28,086 nt of DNA from KLAP211 sp964650085 (GCA_964650085.1 CAZYSE010000011.1:1-28086); one strand, 5' to 3'; counted from the first letter of the stretch, positions 1 through 7,962 are shown. Notes: a model not told the origin generated them from the letters alone. Program-made: numbers and translations.

Positions 1-59
1 AAATCGCTTCTGCGTGCGATAGAGTTATTAAAATGCGAGACGGGGAAATAATGAACTAA
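1..59 (+). CDS. C-terminal end of an ABC transporter ATP-binding protein (partial)
   Basis: Only the last 18 codons before the TAA stop at 57-59 are present. Read from base 3 they end in CDRVIKMRDGEIMN, which resembles the end of MacB/LolD-type ABC ATPases, where the H-loop region is followed by an 'ADRIIxLxDGxI' strand. The family assignment rests on this short tail alone. The other two frames stop early (base 21) or give no recognisable sequence. The gene would run from beyond the left edge, and a 7-nt repeat array begins two bases after its stop. Confidence 0.5.
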   Translation, partial: IASACDRVIKMRDGEIMN

Positions 60-61
60 CT

Positions 62-96
62 GATAAAAGCTGAAAGTCAAAAGCTAAAAGCTAAAA
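62..96 (+). repeat. Heptad repeat array, left of the four-helix-bundle gene
   Basis: Five consecutive 7-nt units in one phase (GATAAAA first, GCTAAAA last two). The array starts right after the ABC gene stop. It includes the left copy (65-82) of an 18-bp inverted repeat whose partner lies at 502-519. Confidence 0.75.
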
Positions 97-519
97 ATGC
101 TTCTCTAATCTAACTTCGTTAACATAGAGATGAGAATGTATTCTAGTTCCTTTGCTTCTTGATGTAATTTTATTAATGCTTCGTCTTCTAAAACCTCATT
201 AAGAATTGAAAGCCAATAACTAGATTCATGGGCTTCTTTCTTTGCTATTTTCAGGTGCATCTTGCAGTCCTTAGTTCCTAGGTTTTGGTTTCCTTCAATG
301 TAATTAGCTCCAATGGATCCCGAGCTTCTAATGAGTTGCCTACAATCGTCATTAACAATTATCGAAAGTCTCAGTTTTTTTATGTATTTTCTTATGTTTG
401 TTGCAAAGATTTTACACCTAATTTCAAAATCGTATTTCATGAAGCAATTATAATGATCAACTAGAATCCTGACATTGTTTTGTAATACAAATTATTCAAT
501 TTTTTGACTTTAAGCTTTT
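65..519. mobile_element. Possible inverted-repeat-bounded unit carrying a four-helix-bundle gene
   Basis: AAAAGCTGAAAGTCAAAA at 65-82 and the reverse complement of 502-519 match at 17 of 18 positions. Together they enclose one gene, the four-helix-bundle protein at 105-440. Both ends sit inside 7-nt periodic repeats of the same family found between genes elsewhere in the window. No target-site duplication was identified and no transposase is present, so mobility is an inference. Confidence 0.35.
105..440 (-). CDS. Four-helix bundle protein (S23 / 23S rRNA intervening-sequence protein family)
   Basis: A 111-residue all-helical protein. The conserved family core RSSGSIGANYIEG lies at about residues 38-50, followed by KIAKKEAHESSYWL at about 64-77. 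These are hallmarks of the S23-type four-helix bundle family (TIGR02436), usually 110-125 residues, so the gene is full length. Members were first found inside 23S rRNA intervening sequences and are related to the Avd accessory protein of diversity-generating retroelements, but their molecular role is not established. No rRNA, reverse transcriptase or variable repeat is seen nearby. The gene stands alone between inverted copies of the heptad repeat. Family identity is secure; function is unknown. Confidence 0.88.
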   Translation of the reverse strand: MKYDFEIRCKIFATNIRKYIKKLRLSIIVNDDCRQLIRSSGSIGANYIEGNQNLGTKDCKMHLKIAKKEAHESSYWLSILNEVLEDEALIKLHQEAKELEYILISMLTKLD

Positions 520-536
520 AGCTTCTAGCTTTCTTG
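495..536 (-). repeat. Heptad repeat array, right of the four-helix-bundle gene, inverted
   Basis: On the minus strand six 7-nt units follow one another in a single phase, including GCTAGAA, GCTAAAA and GTCAAAA. The orientation is opposite to the array at 62-96, and the right 18-bp inverted repeat copy (502-519) is included. Confidence 0.7.
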
Positions 537-546
537 CAACACCATG

Positions 547-576
547 TTGTTTCATATATACTGCTTTAAATATATT
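547..576 (+). promoter_or_regulatory. Putative promoter of the surface-protein pair
   Basis: TTGTTT at 547-552 and TATATT at 571-576 are separated by 18 nt, and the ATG lies 13 nt beyond the -10 box. This predicts a very short 5' leader. No Shine-Dalgarno motif precedes the start. Confidence 0.5.
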
Positions 577-589
577 TTGACGTCAATTT

Positions 590-1177
590 ATGGACCCGAA
601 AAAACGAACTACTATACTCGCTCTCGTTTTTCTAACAATTTTATTAGGAGTTGTAAGCGTTATTATTACAATTCAAGTTCGAAGGAATGCAGCACCCGAT
701 GATAGTCAGGCAGCATTACTGAATGAAACTATTGCAAAATTTGCGGGATTAACTTGCGAAGAAGTTTATGCTGAAAACGAAAGTTATGCAGAAATAGGAG
801 GCTTCCAAAACATTGTAAACAATCTGGAATTCACAGGAACATTGCCAGAGTTTCCTGTAAATTGTTCAGCAGAAACTTTATCGGGTCAACAATTAAACTT
901 AAGCGTGGAACTTTTTGAAGGTGTTTTTGAGAATGATGTACTAATTGCAGGATACGGAGCTGGTGATGTTATTGATACAGATTCAATAGGAGATTTTGCC
1001 TTCTATGTTACACAAGATAATGTAACGAATAGATGTGTAACAGTATTACTTTCTTCGATTGAAGATTTTAAAGTAGGAGTGTTTGAAATAACTGAGAACG
1101 AGGAGAGAGTTGTTGATTGTGCTAAATATTCAGAAGATATTAGAACCTTTGTAAATAATTTCGACACTAACCTATGA
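590..1177 (+). CDS. Membrane-anchored exported protein of unknown function (APDDSxA motif)
   Basis: A 195-residue protein with a short basic N-terminus (DPKKR) and one hydrophobic segment at about residues 9-28, then an extracytoplasmic region of about 165 residues with four cysteines that could form disulfides. Immediately after the membrane segment comes APDDSQA, almost identical to APDDSRA at the same place in the next gene, although the two proteins are otherwise dissimilar. I recognise no domain in the remainder. Its TGA stop overlaps the next ATG (ATGA at 1174-1177), so the two are probably translationally coupled and work together at the cell surface. Start: the ATG at 590 is 13 nt after a -10-like box. 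Confidence 0.75.
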   Translation: MDPKKRTTILALVFLTILLGVVSVIITIQVRRNAAPDDSQAALLNETIAKFAGLTCEEVYAENESYAEIGGFQNIVNNLEFTGTLPEFPVNCSAETLSGQQLNLSVELFEGVFENDVLIAGYGAGDVIDTDSIGDFAFYVTQDNVTNRCVTVLLSSIEDFKVGVFEITENEERVVDCAKYSEDIRTFVNNFDTNL

Positions 1178-3573
1178 AAGTAAATTCAAGAAATCTAACA
1201 GTTGTAATATTATTCATACTCCTAACAGTTTTATCTGCAGTAGGAATAATTGTTGCAATTAATTTACAAGGTAGCCAAGCTCCTGATGATTCTAGAGCTG
1301 ATTTCATATGCGGAGGTTCTGGAAGTTGCGCAGGTAAACCTGTCGGGACGAATATCTCATATTCTGGAGGAAGTTGTAATTGTACTCAAACAACCGGGGA
1401 TCTTTGTGCGTGTGTTCCAACAGGAGGCTCTGCTTGTACAGCTTCTGATGACAGTGGGTGTACCAGTATGGGACAGAGTTGTACACCAGGAGGTGGGTCA
1501 AGTGTACCAGGCACTTGTGTATCCAACGGAACTGCGAATGGCATAACGTTATGTGTTTGTTCGGTTGGAGGAAATGGTGGAACAACTGTAACTCCACCAT
1601 CTTGTAATAGTGATCCTGAATGTGGTTCTGGAAAATTTTGTAATAACGGTACTTGTCAAAATAAAGGAGGGACTAATGCATCTTGCTCAAGCAATAGGGC
1701 CTGTTTGAGCGATAATTGTGTAAATGGAACTTGTCAGCCAGGAGGTGGTACACAATGTACAAACGATTCTCAATGTAGTGCTAATCAATTTTGTGGAGAT
1801 GGCGTATGTAAAGCCGATAGAGGTAACGGATCAGCTTGTGGTAGAAATGCCCAATGTTCAAGCAACGTATGTTTATCGAATGTTTGTAGACCGGCTGGAT
1901 CAGGTGGAGCATGTGTAAACGGTCAGGTTACTTGTAATCCTGCTAATCCAGGATTTGGAAGATTATGTTCAAATGGCGCACTACAGGCGGACGAAACGAG
2001 GTTCGATGCTTGTGCACCAAATGTCACTGGTCAAAATTGCACTAACTTAACAACTTTCAGTGGAGGTGAACCGAATAAGGGGCGATTTGTAGGTTGTAAC
2101 GGGGCGCTTAACTGCTTCTGTCCACATCCATCAGGACAACCAGGAACGCTTTTTAGCTCAAATGATCAAAATGTTTCTGTGCAGTGTAGAGCAGATGGAG
2201 GAAATGATTCTTGCGGAGCTGGAGTTGGAGTAACACCACCTGTAACAACAGTAGAACCACCAACCACTACACCAACTACACCATTCTGTGGAGATGCAAT
2301 TTGTGCAACTAACGAACTTTGCGAAAGAACTAGTCCAGGAGGATCAACCTTCAGAGCTTGTACTGCAGCAAATGTAGGATCTGTACCAACAGGTCAAGTA
2401 GTTACAGAATGTTATAGAATTACAGACGGTACTAATCAAGTTGCTGGAACTGGTCCTAGATGTAAATATTGTGGTGACGGAGTATTCCATGATGCAGAAG
2501 AACAATGCGACCCAACAGCACCAGCTACAGGAGGAAATGATCCAACTACTTGTTCTCCATCTTGCTTAAGGCAGGTAAGAGAATGTATAGGCGCTTCGAG
2601 ATCGACAGGAATATTAGCACCAGGAGTAGGAAATAGAGTTATATTTACATTAAGATTCAGAGATGAACGAGGTAATTATCCATACATTCCAGGTGTTCAA
2701 GCAAGAATTTCATCAGGAGGTACAGATGCAACTGCAGTAGGTAGAGATTCTAATTCAACAGGAAGCACGCTCGTAGGAATAATTCCAGGCGAGGCAGGTA
2801 GAACAAGAACTCTACAAGCAGACGGTACATTCATTTACGAATATAAATTCGAATGGGAAGCAGCAACTACTGCAGGAGCAGATGTTGCAGATGGAACTTA
2901 TACAGTACAGTTCTTAAACGGAGGTGCACAACTATTTGCAGGAAATGCTGCATGCGTATCATCGATTACAGTTGCGGGAACCCAAGTTGAAAACCCATTG
3001 TTCAGTATTGTAAAACTAAGCACTCCAGTTTGTGAAAGTGATAACGATTCTAGAATTGATTACACAATTAGAGCAACAAATCGAGGTCCAGTTGAAGGAA
3101 TTATCGACTTTGTAAGAGATACATTAGACCCAGATGTAATTGCTGCGGGAATTGTTCCAACAGGAATAACACCTACATTTGGTACATATGCATCAGGTGT
3201 AATAACTTGGATAGGATCTGTTGCTGATAGAACATATCAACCTAATCAAACTAAAGAATTTAGATATACAATAACAATTCCATCGAGCATGACAGCAACA
3301 TTCTCAGGAACCGGAATTGATAATCAAGTAGTTGTTCAATACGACACAAACGATACAGATGACAATACAGACAGCTTTACATTGAATACACCACTATCAT
3401 GTACAATTACAATCATTCCAGAGACAAGTCTATTTGATGACGGTAGATTCATGATTCTTGGAGCACTGTTCGTTCTAATGGGCGTATACGTTTACAGAAG
3501 ACAATATAGCTTAGAGCATTCGTTCGAAGTAGAAGCAGAGAAGAAGCTTTCTAGAAAAGCGGATGATCAATAG
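1174..3573 (+). CDS. Large Cys-rich cell-surface protein with DUF11-like domain and C-terminal anchor
   Basis: A 799-residue surface protein. Order: N-terminal membrane segment (about 9-29) followed by APDDSRA; a Gly/Ser/Cys-rich region to about 350 with repeated modules of the type CxxDxxCxxxxFCxxGxC (around 143-163 and 195-215), reminiscent of EGF/Dickkopf-like disulfide knots; a Thr/Pro linker (about 353-370); further Cys modules, including CGDGVFHDAEEQCD near 432-445, like the DUF4215 myxo-cysteine repeat; a beta-rich part; a DUF11-like domain at about 605-740 (TIRATNRGPVEG, then DTNDTDDNTDSF); and a C-terminal membrane segment near 762-778 with basic residues after it. IPETS just before that segment resembles a sortase-type sorting signal, but the tail after the membrane segment is long (about 22 residues) for one. 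It may act in attachment or as a cell-wall structure; the ligand is unknown. Confidence 0.8.
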   Translation: MKVNSRNLTVVILFILLTVLSAVGIIVAINLQGSQAPDDSRADFICGGSGSCAGKPVGTNISYSGGSCNCTQTTGDLCACVPTGGSACTASDDSGCTSMGQSCTPGGGSSVPGTCVSNGTANGITLCVCSVGGNGGTTVTPPSCNSDPECGSGKFCNNGTCQNKGGTNASCSSNRACLSDNCVNGTCQPGGGTQCTNDSQCSANQFCGDGVCKADRGNGSACGRNAQCSSNVCLSNVCRPAGSGGACVNGQVTCNPANPGFGRLCSNGALQADETRFDACAPNVTGQNCTNLTTFSGGEPNKGRFVGCNGALNCFCPHPSGQPGTLFSSNDQNVSVQCRADGGNDSCGAGVGVTPPVTTVEPPTTTPTTPFCGDAICATNELCERTSPGGSTFRACTAANVGSVPTGQVVTECYRITDGTNQVAGTGPRCKYCGDGVFHDAEEQCDPTAPATGGNDPTTCSPSCLRQVRECIGASRSTGILAPGVGNRVIFTLRFRDERGNYPYIPGVQARISSGGTDATAVGRDSNSTGSTLVGIIPGEAGRTRTLQADGTFIYEYKFEWEAATTAGADVADGTYTVQFLNGGAQLFAGNAACVSSITVAGTQVENPLFSIVKLSTPVCESDNDSRIDYTIRATNRGPVEGIIDFVRDTLDPDVIAAGIVPTGITPTFGTYASGVITWIGSVADRTYQPNQTKEFRYTITIPSSMTATFSGTGIDNQVVVQYDTNDTDDNTDSFTLNTPLSCTITIIPETSLFDDGRFMILGALFVLMGVYVYRRQYSLEHSFEVEAEKKLSRKADDQ

Positions 3574-3583
3574 GATCGAATTG

Positions 3584-3656
3584 TCACCCCACTCCCGATA
3601 AATCGGGTTCTCCCCTCAAGGGGAGAAAGTCCAGAGCATCTAGACTAGAGGGGTGA
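3584..3656. repeat. Branched GC-rich hairpin element
   Basis: TCACCCC at 3584-3590 pairs perfectly with GGGGTGA at 3650-3656. Enclosed are CCCGAT/ATCGGG (3594-3599, 3602-3607) and TTCTCCCC/GGGGAGAA (3608-3615, 3620-3627). The result is a cloverleaf-like fold between two same-strand genes. No T-run follows it, so it is not a standard terminator. Confidence 0.6.
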
Positions 3657-3701
3657 TTAGCTTTTCCCAAGGGGATCGCTTTGCGAAGGCCTTTTAAATT
3701 T

Positions 3702-5255
3702 ATGAGCAAAATGCGGGAAATTTTAAAACATCCTCTAAAGGAATTTTTAGTTCTAGATCTTCGAGCCCTTGCTCTTTTTAGAATTTTCTTTGGATTAGTT
3801 CTAATCATCGACTTCCTCGATAGACTAAAAGATGTTCATATATTCTACAGTGCGGAAGGTGTTGTTTACCCAAGTTTGTTCAGTGGAAATGTTTTCTCAA
3901 ATAATACATTCTCTTTAAACTTTTTAAGTGGTGATCCTTCGTTTCAAGCTCTGATTCTCTTATCAGGACTCCTGTTAGCTATTTTCTTTACCTTAGGGTA
4001 CTTTACTAAAGTCTCAAATATCCTTTTGTGGATCATCGTTGTTTCACTTCATAATATTAACGTGATGATTCTACAAGGTGGGGATGATTACATGCGACTA
4101 TTACTCTTCTGGGCAATGTTCCTTCCACTAGGAAGAAGGTTTGCTATAGATAGTCTTCATCACAAATTTTCGAGTTTAAACCGATACTTTTCAGTAGCGA
4201 ATCTTGGTTTAATATTCCAAATAGTATTCTTGTATTTCTTTACTGCAATGCTAAAAGACAGTCCAATCTGGACTTACGATTATTCTGCTGTTTATTACGC
4301 TTTAAGTCTCGATCCATTTAGAACTCCTATAGGTGACATAATCATGAGTGTTCAGTGGCTTCCTGCGATACTAACCTTCGTAGCTATTAATATCGAAAGA
4401 GTAGTTCCATTCTTGATACTCCTGCCTTTCTATAACCAATTCACAAGAACTTTTGCAGTGGTGCTGATTTTCGGACTTCACATTGGAATTGGGACAGCCA
4501 TGGATGTTGGACCGTTCAGTTGGGTTTGCATGGCTGCTGCAATAGCATTAATTCCTACCCCAACTATAGACCTGGTACTTAATATACTTCGAAATAAGCT
4601 GCCTCAGAAGTATAAAACCAAAGCTGTTACTATTCGTGGGAAGTTTGCAACTCTATTCAAGAAGTTGCCATACTTGGTTGTATCAGTAAAAAGTAGAATA
4701 AAAGGAGAAAAGTTTAAAAGAATACTAAATACTTCTGCTAGTACATTAGTGTTTTTTACGCTTTTAAGCTTTGTATTGATAACGAATGTTAATACAGTGG
4801 GCCTTACTTACAACGTAGGAGAAGTTCCAAGTAAAATAATAAGATTTTTGAGAATAGATCAAAGCTGGAAAATGTTTGCTCCATATCCAACTTTCGAAGG
4901 CGGCTGGACTGTAATTGTTGGGTATGATGAAAACGGACAATACTACAATTTGTACCAGGGAAATTCGAGAGATGTTAAACCTGATGATCTTTACAACAAC
5001 CCTAAAAACGAAAGATGGAGAAAATACACTATGAACTTATGGAATGCATCCAGGTACGAAACCGAAAGAGTTTATCTTCTAGGGTATTATTGTCGACAAT
5101 CGTGGCGAGGAAATTTAGAAACTCCGCCTTTAGTAAAACTAGAGATGTATCATGAATTATTGCTTACTCAGCCGGATTATCAGGAAAAAACACATTCAGA
5201 GAAGCTTCTAACTACAATCGAATGCTCAAGCGAGGATAATACCGTGCCCGTGTGA
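3702..5255 (+). CDS. HTTM domain membrane protein (vitamin K-dependent carboxylase-like)
   Basis: A polytopic membrane protein of the HTTM family, related to the membrane domain of vitamin K-dependent gamma-carboxylase. Diagnostic parts are LALFRIFFGLVLIIDFLDR near the N-terminus with FYSAEGVVYPSLFS after it, then the GGDDYMRLLLFWAMFLPLGRR region, several more hydrophobic helices, and a soluble C-terminal part opening with QSWKMFAPYP and a GGWTVIVGYDENGQ strand pair as in bacterial members. Bacterial HTTM proteins have no settled activity. I place the start at ATG 3702 because an in-frame TTG at 3681 lies in GC-rich repeat sequence; ATG 3711 is also possible. The last 30 bases overlap the convergent YgjP-like gene. 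Confidence 0.85.
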   Translation: MSKMREILKHPLKEFLVLDLRALALFRIFFGLVLIIDFLDRLKDVHIFYSAEGVVYPSLFSGNVFSNNTFSLNFLSGDPSFQALILLSGLLLAIFFTLGYFTKVSNILLWIIVVSLHNINVMILQGGDDYMRLLLFWAMFLPLGRRFAIDSLHHKFSSLNRYFSVANLGLIFQIVFLYFFTAMLKDSPIWTYDYSAVYYALSLDPFRTPIGDIIMSVQWLPAILTFVAINIERVVPFLILLPFYNQFTRTFAVVLIFGLHIGIGTAMDVGPFSWVCMAAAIALIPTPTIDLVLNILRNKLPQKYKTKAVTIRGKFATLFKKLPYLVVSVKSRIKGEKFKRILNTSASTLVFFTLLSFVLITNVNTVGLTYNVGEVPSKIIRFLRIDQSWKMFAPYPTFEGGWTVIVGYDENGQYYNLYQGNSRDVKPDDLYNNPKNERWRKYTMNLWNASRYETERVYLLGYYCRQSWRGNLETPPLVKLEMYHELLLTQPDYQEKTHSEKLLTTIECSSEDNTVPV

Positions 5256-5717
5256 TCTAAGCCAAAAATCGTAAACCTTGTAATCAGGCATACATTTTTC
5301 CACAAGAGACCAGAACCTCTCACTATGGTTCATTTCTTTAGTGTGACAAAGCTCGTGGATAATAACGTAATCCATAACGCTGGTAGGAGCTAAAGCCAGT
5401 CTCCAATTTATGTTTATATTCTTATCTGAAGAACAACTTCCCCATCTGCTTACAGTATCTTTAATAGCAATTTTGTTGATTTTAAACCCATGCTTATCTG
5501 CAAAGTATCGAACCTTTCTTCTAATTTTATCAGAGGCCTGCTGTCGTAATTCATCCATCAGTAAAGGCTTGTGGCGCTTTGCTTCCTCAGAAGGGAATAC
5601 AGTAATTGTAGTCTTTCCCATCACGACTTTAGGCTTTAGGAAGTAGCGTTGGCTGTATCGGATTTCGAATTTTTCTCCGAAGAATGTGATTGTGTTATTT
5701 TCCGTGATTCTATCCAT
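5226..5717 (-). CDS. YgjP-like (DUF45, SprT/WLM-type) zinc metallopeptidase
   Basis: A 163-residue protein with the YgjP signature: SRWGSCSS (about 90-97), then VIIHELCHTKEMNHSERFW, in which H121, E122 and H125 form the HExxH zinc site and H131 is the likely third ligand. The N-terminal beta region (TITFFGEKFEIRYSQR) matches the usual family start, which supports the ATG at 5717 even though it lies 82 nt inside the upstream lamin-tail gene. Family members are predicted zinc-dependent hydrolases of unknown substrate; length is slightly short (E. coli YgjP is about 167) but complete. Its 3' end overlaps the HTTM gene by 30 nt. Confidence 0.88.
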   Translation of the reverse strand: MDRITENNTITFFGEKFEIRYSQRYFLKPKVVMGKTTITVFPSEEAKRHKPLLMDELRQQASDKIRRKVRYFADKHGFKINKIAIKDTVSRWGSCSSDKNININWRLALAPTSVMDYVIIHELCHTKEMNHSERFWSLVEKCMPDYKVYDFWLRSHGHGIILA

Positions 5718-7792
5718 AGGCTGAATTTTAGCACTATAATTTCGGTTTTGGCTTTGAAAAATTTATAAAAAAAGTATAAAAACAATCCAACTAGAGCCAA
5801 GAAAAGGCTATTAATCCCATTGGCTCGGATTTCTGCTATAGTTTCTTCCAAAGATTTTTCGGTTATAAAATCCGACTTTGGGAAAGAAATTATTTCATCT
5901 TCAGAGGATCCGATAATTTGCTGAAGATCCAACGGAAGTATCCTATAGTCACTAGCTCCGTATTTTGTAAGTACTCCTTTAAATCTTATGGCATCACCTT
6001 TAGTTCTGTCAAAGCCGTCAAACCCAGTAAGGGAAATGGACACTTTTTCGAAAATCTTGAAGGACTTTGCGTAGTTAGCTAGTATGGTAGTTTCGCCAAA
6101 TACGATTTGTCCAACATGCTTTTCAATTTCATTTTGAATCAGGTTCCATTCGCTCAAGATGTCGAATGAACTTGTTTCGATACCCAAATTAACCCCTGTG
6201 ACCTTCTTCTCGCCACTAGATTCTGAAAGTACTCCAGTTACCTCGTAAAATCTCCCAAGCTCTAGATTGTCCAAATTTCCCGTTATTTTGATGCCATCAG
6301 TTTCATCTTGTAAATACAAAATATCTTGATATTTGTAAGTTACTTTTCCACGAAGTTTTACTTCCTTCCCTTTCTGGTAAGCCTTAATAGTTCTAATATC
6401 ATCTACTGCTGAGACCTCCTGTGGTTTTGACATGGTAACTGGAAAGTCACTTTTGGCTCCTCGATACAATAAATCTCCAGATGTGGCTGAAGAATACACC
6501 ACATGGTCGATGAGAGTATCTTCAAAAAACAAATACACTTCATCTCCAGAATTGTTTAGGGATGGTACCTCAAAAACTTGAACCTCTTCATTTGCATCCA
6601 GCTTTATGTTTACTCTCTTTTGAGTAGGGGTATCAAGCTTATCAGTTAAATACAGTTCACCAGAATAAGAATACTCAGCCGTGTTTTTTAGTTTTATATA
6701 CTCCTTCTCTCCAGTTTTCGGTGTTGGATAAATGGCTGTGATTTCAAGTTGGGGTGTAATCTCTAAATCAATATTGCTCGTTGAGACGATTTCGCTATTC
6801 ACCTGAAAAGTCATTTCTTTAACAGATCCAACCAAAACGAAGGGTGAATCAAAAACTTGTTCGTTTATAGTTAGCTTTGTAGGTAGGTTATTTTGTTCCT
6901 TAAAATAGAGAAAGGAACCTGCTTTAACTTTCGACTCGATGCGTTCGAACCAGTTTACGTTATCTAGTGAAAATAGAATAACTGGCTTTTCTTTGCCCAT
7001 CACGAAGCTAATTTCAAAGCTATACTTAAGATTTGTCATCGTAGGAGTAACTTCTGCAACCAAATTAACAGTTGTTTCCGATGACACTTCTTTCGGCAGT
7101 GTCATCGCATTCTCATTTTCGAAAAAACTAACAGCAAAATCTCCAATTTCTTCTTTTGGAACAAATTTAAGAAAAATACTTTTGCTAAATGAATCAGCCG
7201 TTGTTGAAAAGTTTTCCGAATCTAAAGAAAATTCAAAGTGACCTTCTAGAGATTCGGAGCACATCCTCAAGTTGCCAGCATTTTCAAAACCCAAAGTATT
7301 TCCAGAGTTATTAACTAAGTTTTTAACACATAAGGGAAATCCTGGAGATTCAACACTTTTGCCTGACTTTACTTCGATGTAAACGAACTCGTGGATAATA
7401 GAGTTATTCTGGTCATAAAGAATTAGTTTAGCCTTAGTATTGTATAAGTTTAGTTTTCCAGACCCTATAACTAAATTGGGAATCGTAGGATCCACAATAG
7501 CAGACTCTTGGATTACACCAAATGAACCTGGTGGAATCACTATATCAGCGTTAATACCGATCTGCCTTACGCTCCCGGAGTCTAGATTCACATTTTCTAA
7601 TCTATAACCTCTTAAATTTATACTTTCAGAGCTTAAGTTTTTAAACTCAATCCATTCTTTTCCAGCATCAGAACCATCTGGATCTGGAAGAATTTCATTT
7701 ACCACAATGGTCATACCACTTGCTTCGATTTGATATTGCGACATTCCAAACAAAACCGCACTAAGTATTATCAAAAGAATTTTTATTTTCAT
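5636..7792 (-). CDS. Exported lamin-tail domain protein with OB-folds and C-terminal membrane anchor
   Basis: A 718-residue protein. A signal peptide covers about residues 1-25. An LTD (lamin-tail, Ig-like) domain follows at about 28-140 (VNEILPDPDGSDAGKEWIEF is the classic start). A second LTD-like unit lies near 349-435 (ITAIYPTPKTGEKEYIKLKN), and two OB-fold-like segments near 468-540 (VKLRGKVTYKYQDILYLQDE) and 558-628. One membrane helix sits at about 662-679, then a cytoplasmic tail. Bacterial LTD proteins often combine with nucleases, but no nuclease motif is visible here. The OB-folds suggest binding of nucleic acid or oligosaccharide outside the cell (inference). Its 3' end overlaps the YgjP-like gene by 82 nt, so the two are very probably cotranscribed. 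Confidence 0.85.
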   Translation of the reverse strand: MKIKILLIILSAVLFGMSQYQIEASGMTIVVNEILPDPDGSDAGKEWIEFKNLSSESINLRGYRLENVNLDSGSVRQIGINADIVIPPGSFGVIQESAIVDPTIPNLVIGSGKLNLYNTKAKLILYDQNNSIIHEFVYIEVKSGKSVESPGFPLCVKNLVNNSGNTLGFENAGNLRMCSESLEGHFEFSLDSENFSTTADSFSKSIFLKFVPKEEIGDFAVSFFENENAMTLPKEVSSETTVNLVAEVTPTMTNLKYSFEISFVMGKEKPVILFSLDNVNWFERIESKVKAGSFLYFKEQNNLPTKLTINEQVFDSPFVLVGSVKEMTFQVNSEIVSTSNIDLEITPQLEITAIYPTPKTGEKEYIKLKNTAEYSYSGELYLTDKLDTPTQKRVNIKLDANEEVQVFEVPSLNNSGDEVYLFFEDTLIDHVVYSSATSGDLLYRGAKSDFPVTMSKPQEVSAVDDIRTIKAYQKGKEVKLRGKVTYKYQDILYLQDETDGIKITGNLDNLELGRFYEVTGVLSESSGEKKVTGVNLGIETSSFDILSEWNLIQNEIEKHVGQIVFGETTILANYAKSFKIFEKVSISLTGFDGFDRTKGDAIRFKGVLTKYGASDYRILPLDLQQIIGSSEDEIISFPKSDFITEKSLEETIAEIRANGINSLFLALVGLFLYFFYKFFKAKTEIIVLKFSLWIESRKITQSHSSEKNSKSDTANATS

Positions 7793-7798
7793 GAAGAG

Positions 7799-7804
7799 AT
7801 AATA
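7799..7804 (-). promoter_or_regulatory. -10 element of the lamin-tail gene, leaderless spacing
   Basis: On the minus strand TATTAT is followed by exactly 6 nt and then the ATG at 7792. Transcription would start at or next to the A of the start codon. Confidence 0.5.
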
Positions 7805-7854
7805 GAGTAGAAGTGCGGAGAAGGGCTATGTACTGAAATACAAATTCCTGAAAA

Positions 7855-7910
7855 GCACTGAGCTATGAGCCGTGAGCATTTAGCTCAAAACCCATAGCCC
7901 AAAGCTTACA
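7855..7910 (+). repeat. Heptad repeat array between the lamin-tail gene and a terminator
   Basis: Eight 7-nt units in one phase, most starting with GC (for example GCACTGA, GCTCAAA, GCCCAAA). It lies between the promoter region of the lamin-tail gene and the terminator at 7916-7938. Confidence 0.75.
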
Positions 7911-7915
7911 ACACA

Positions 7916-7938
7916 ATAAAAAACCCGCCATTGGCGGG
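7916..7938 (-). terminator. Rho-independent terminator of the small membrane protein gene
   Basis: Read on the minus strand, CCCGCC, loop AAT and GGCGGG (7924-7938) are followed directly by six T (7918-7923). It lies about 25 nt past the stop of the gene at 7963-8460. It is the only textbook terminator I found in the window. Confidence 0.85.
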
Positions 7939-7962
7939 AATTCAATACAGAATTTTTTAAAC

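Noticed and set aside
105..440. Remnant of a 23S rRNA gene around the four-helix-bundle gene
   Set aside because: S23-type genes were first found inside 23S intervening sequences, but no rRNA-like sequence flanks this one; the flanks are heptad repeats and a protein-coding tail.
105..440. Part of a diversity-generating retroelement
   Set aside because: The protein family is related to Avd, but there is no reverse transcriptase and no template/variable repeat pair in the window.
1250..1918. Additional open frames on both strands inside the Cys-rich surface gene
   Set aside because: They are products of the Gly/Cys-rich codon composition of the real gene. The main frame is continuous and carries recognisable domains.
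3584..3808. Minus-strand open frame of 74 codons over the hairpin element
   Set aside because: It covers the branched repeat and the 5' end of the HTTM gene. Its composition is explained by the repeat and the antisense of a real gene.
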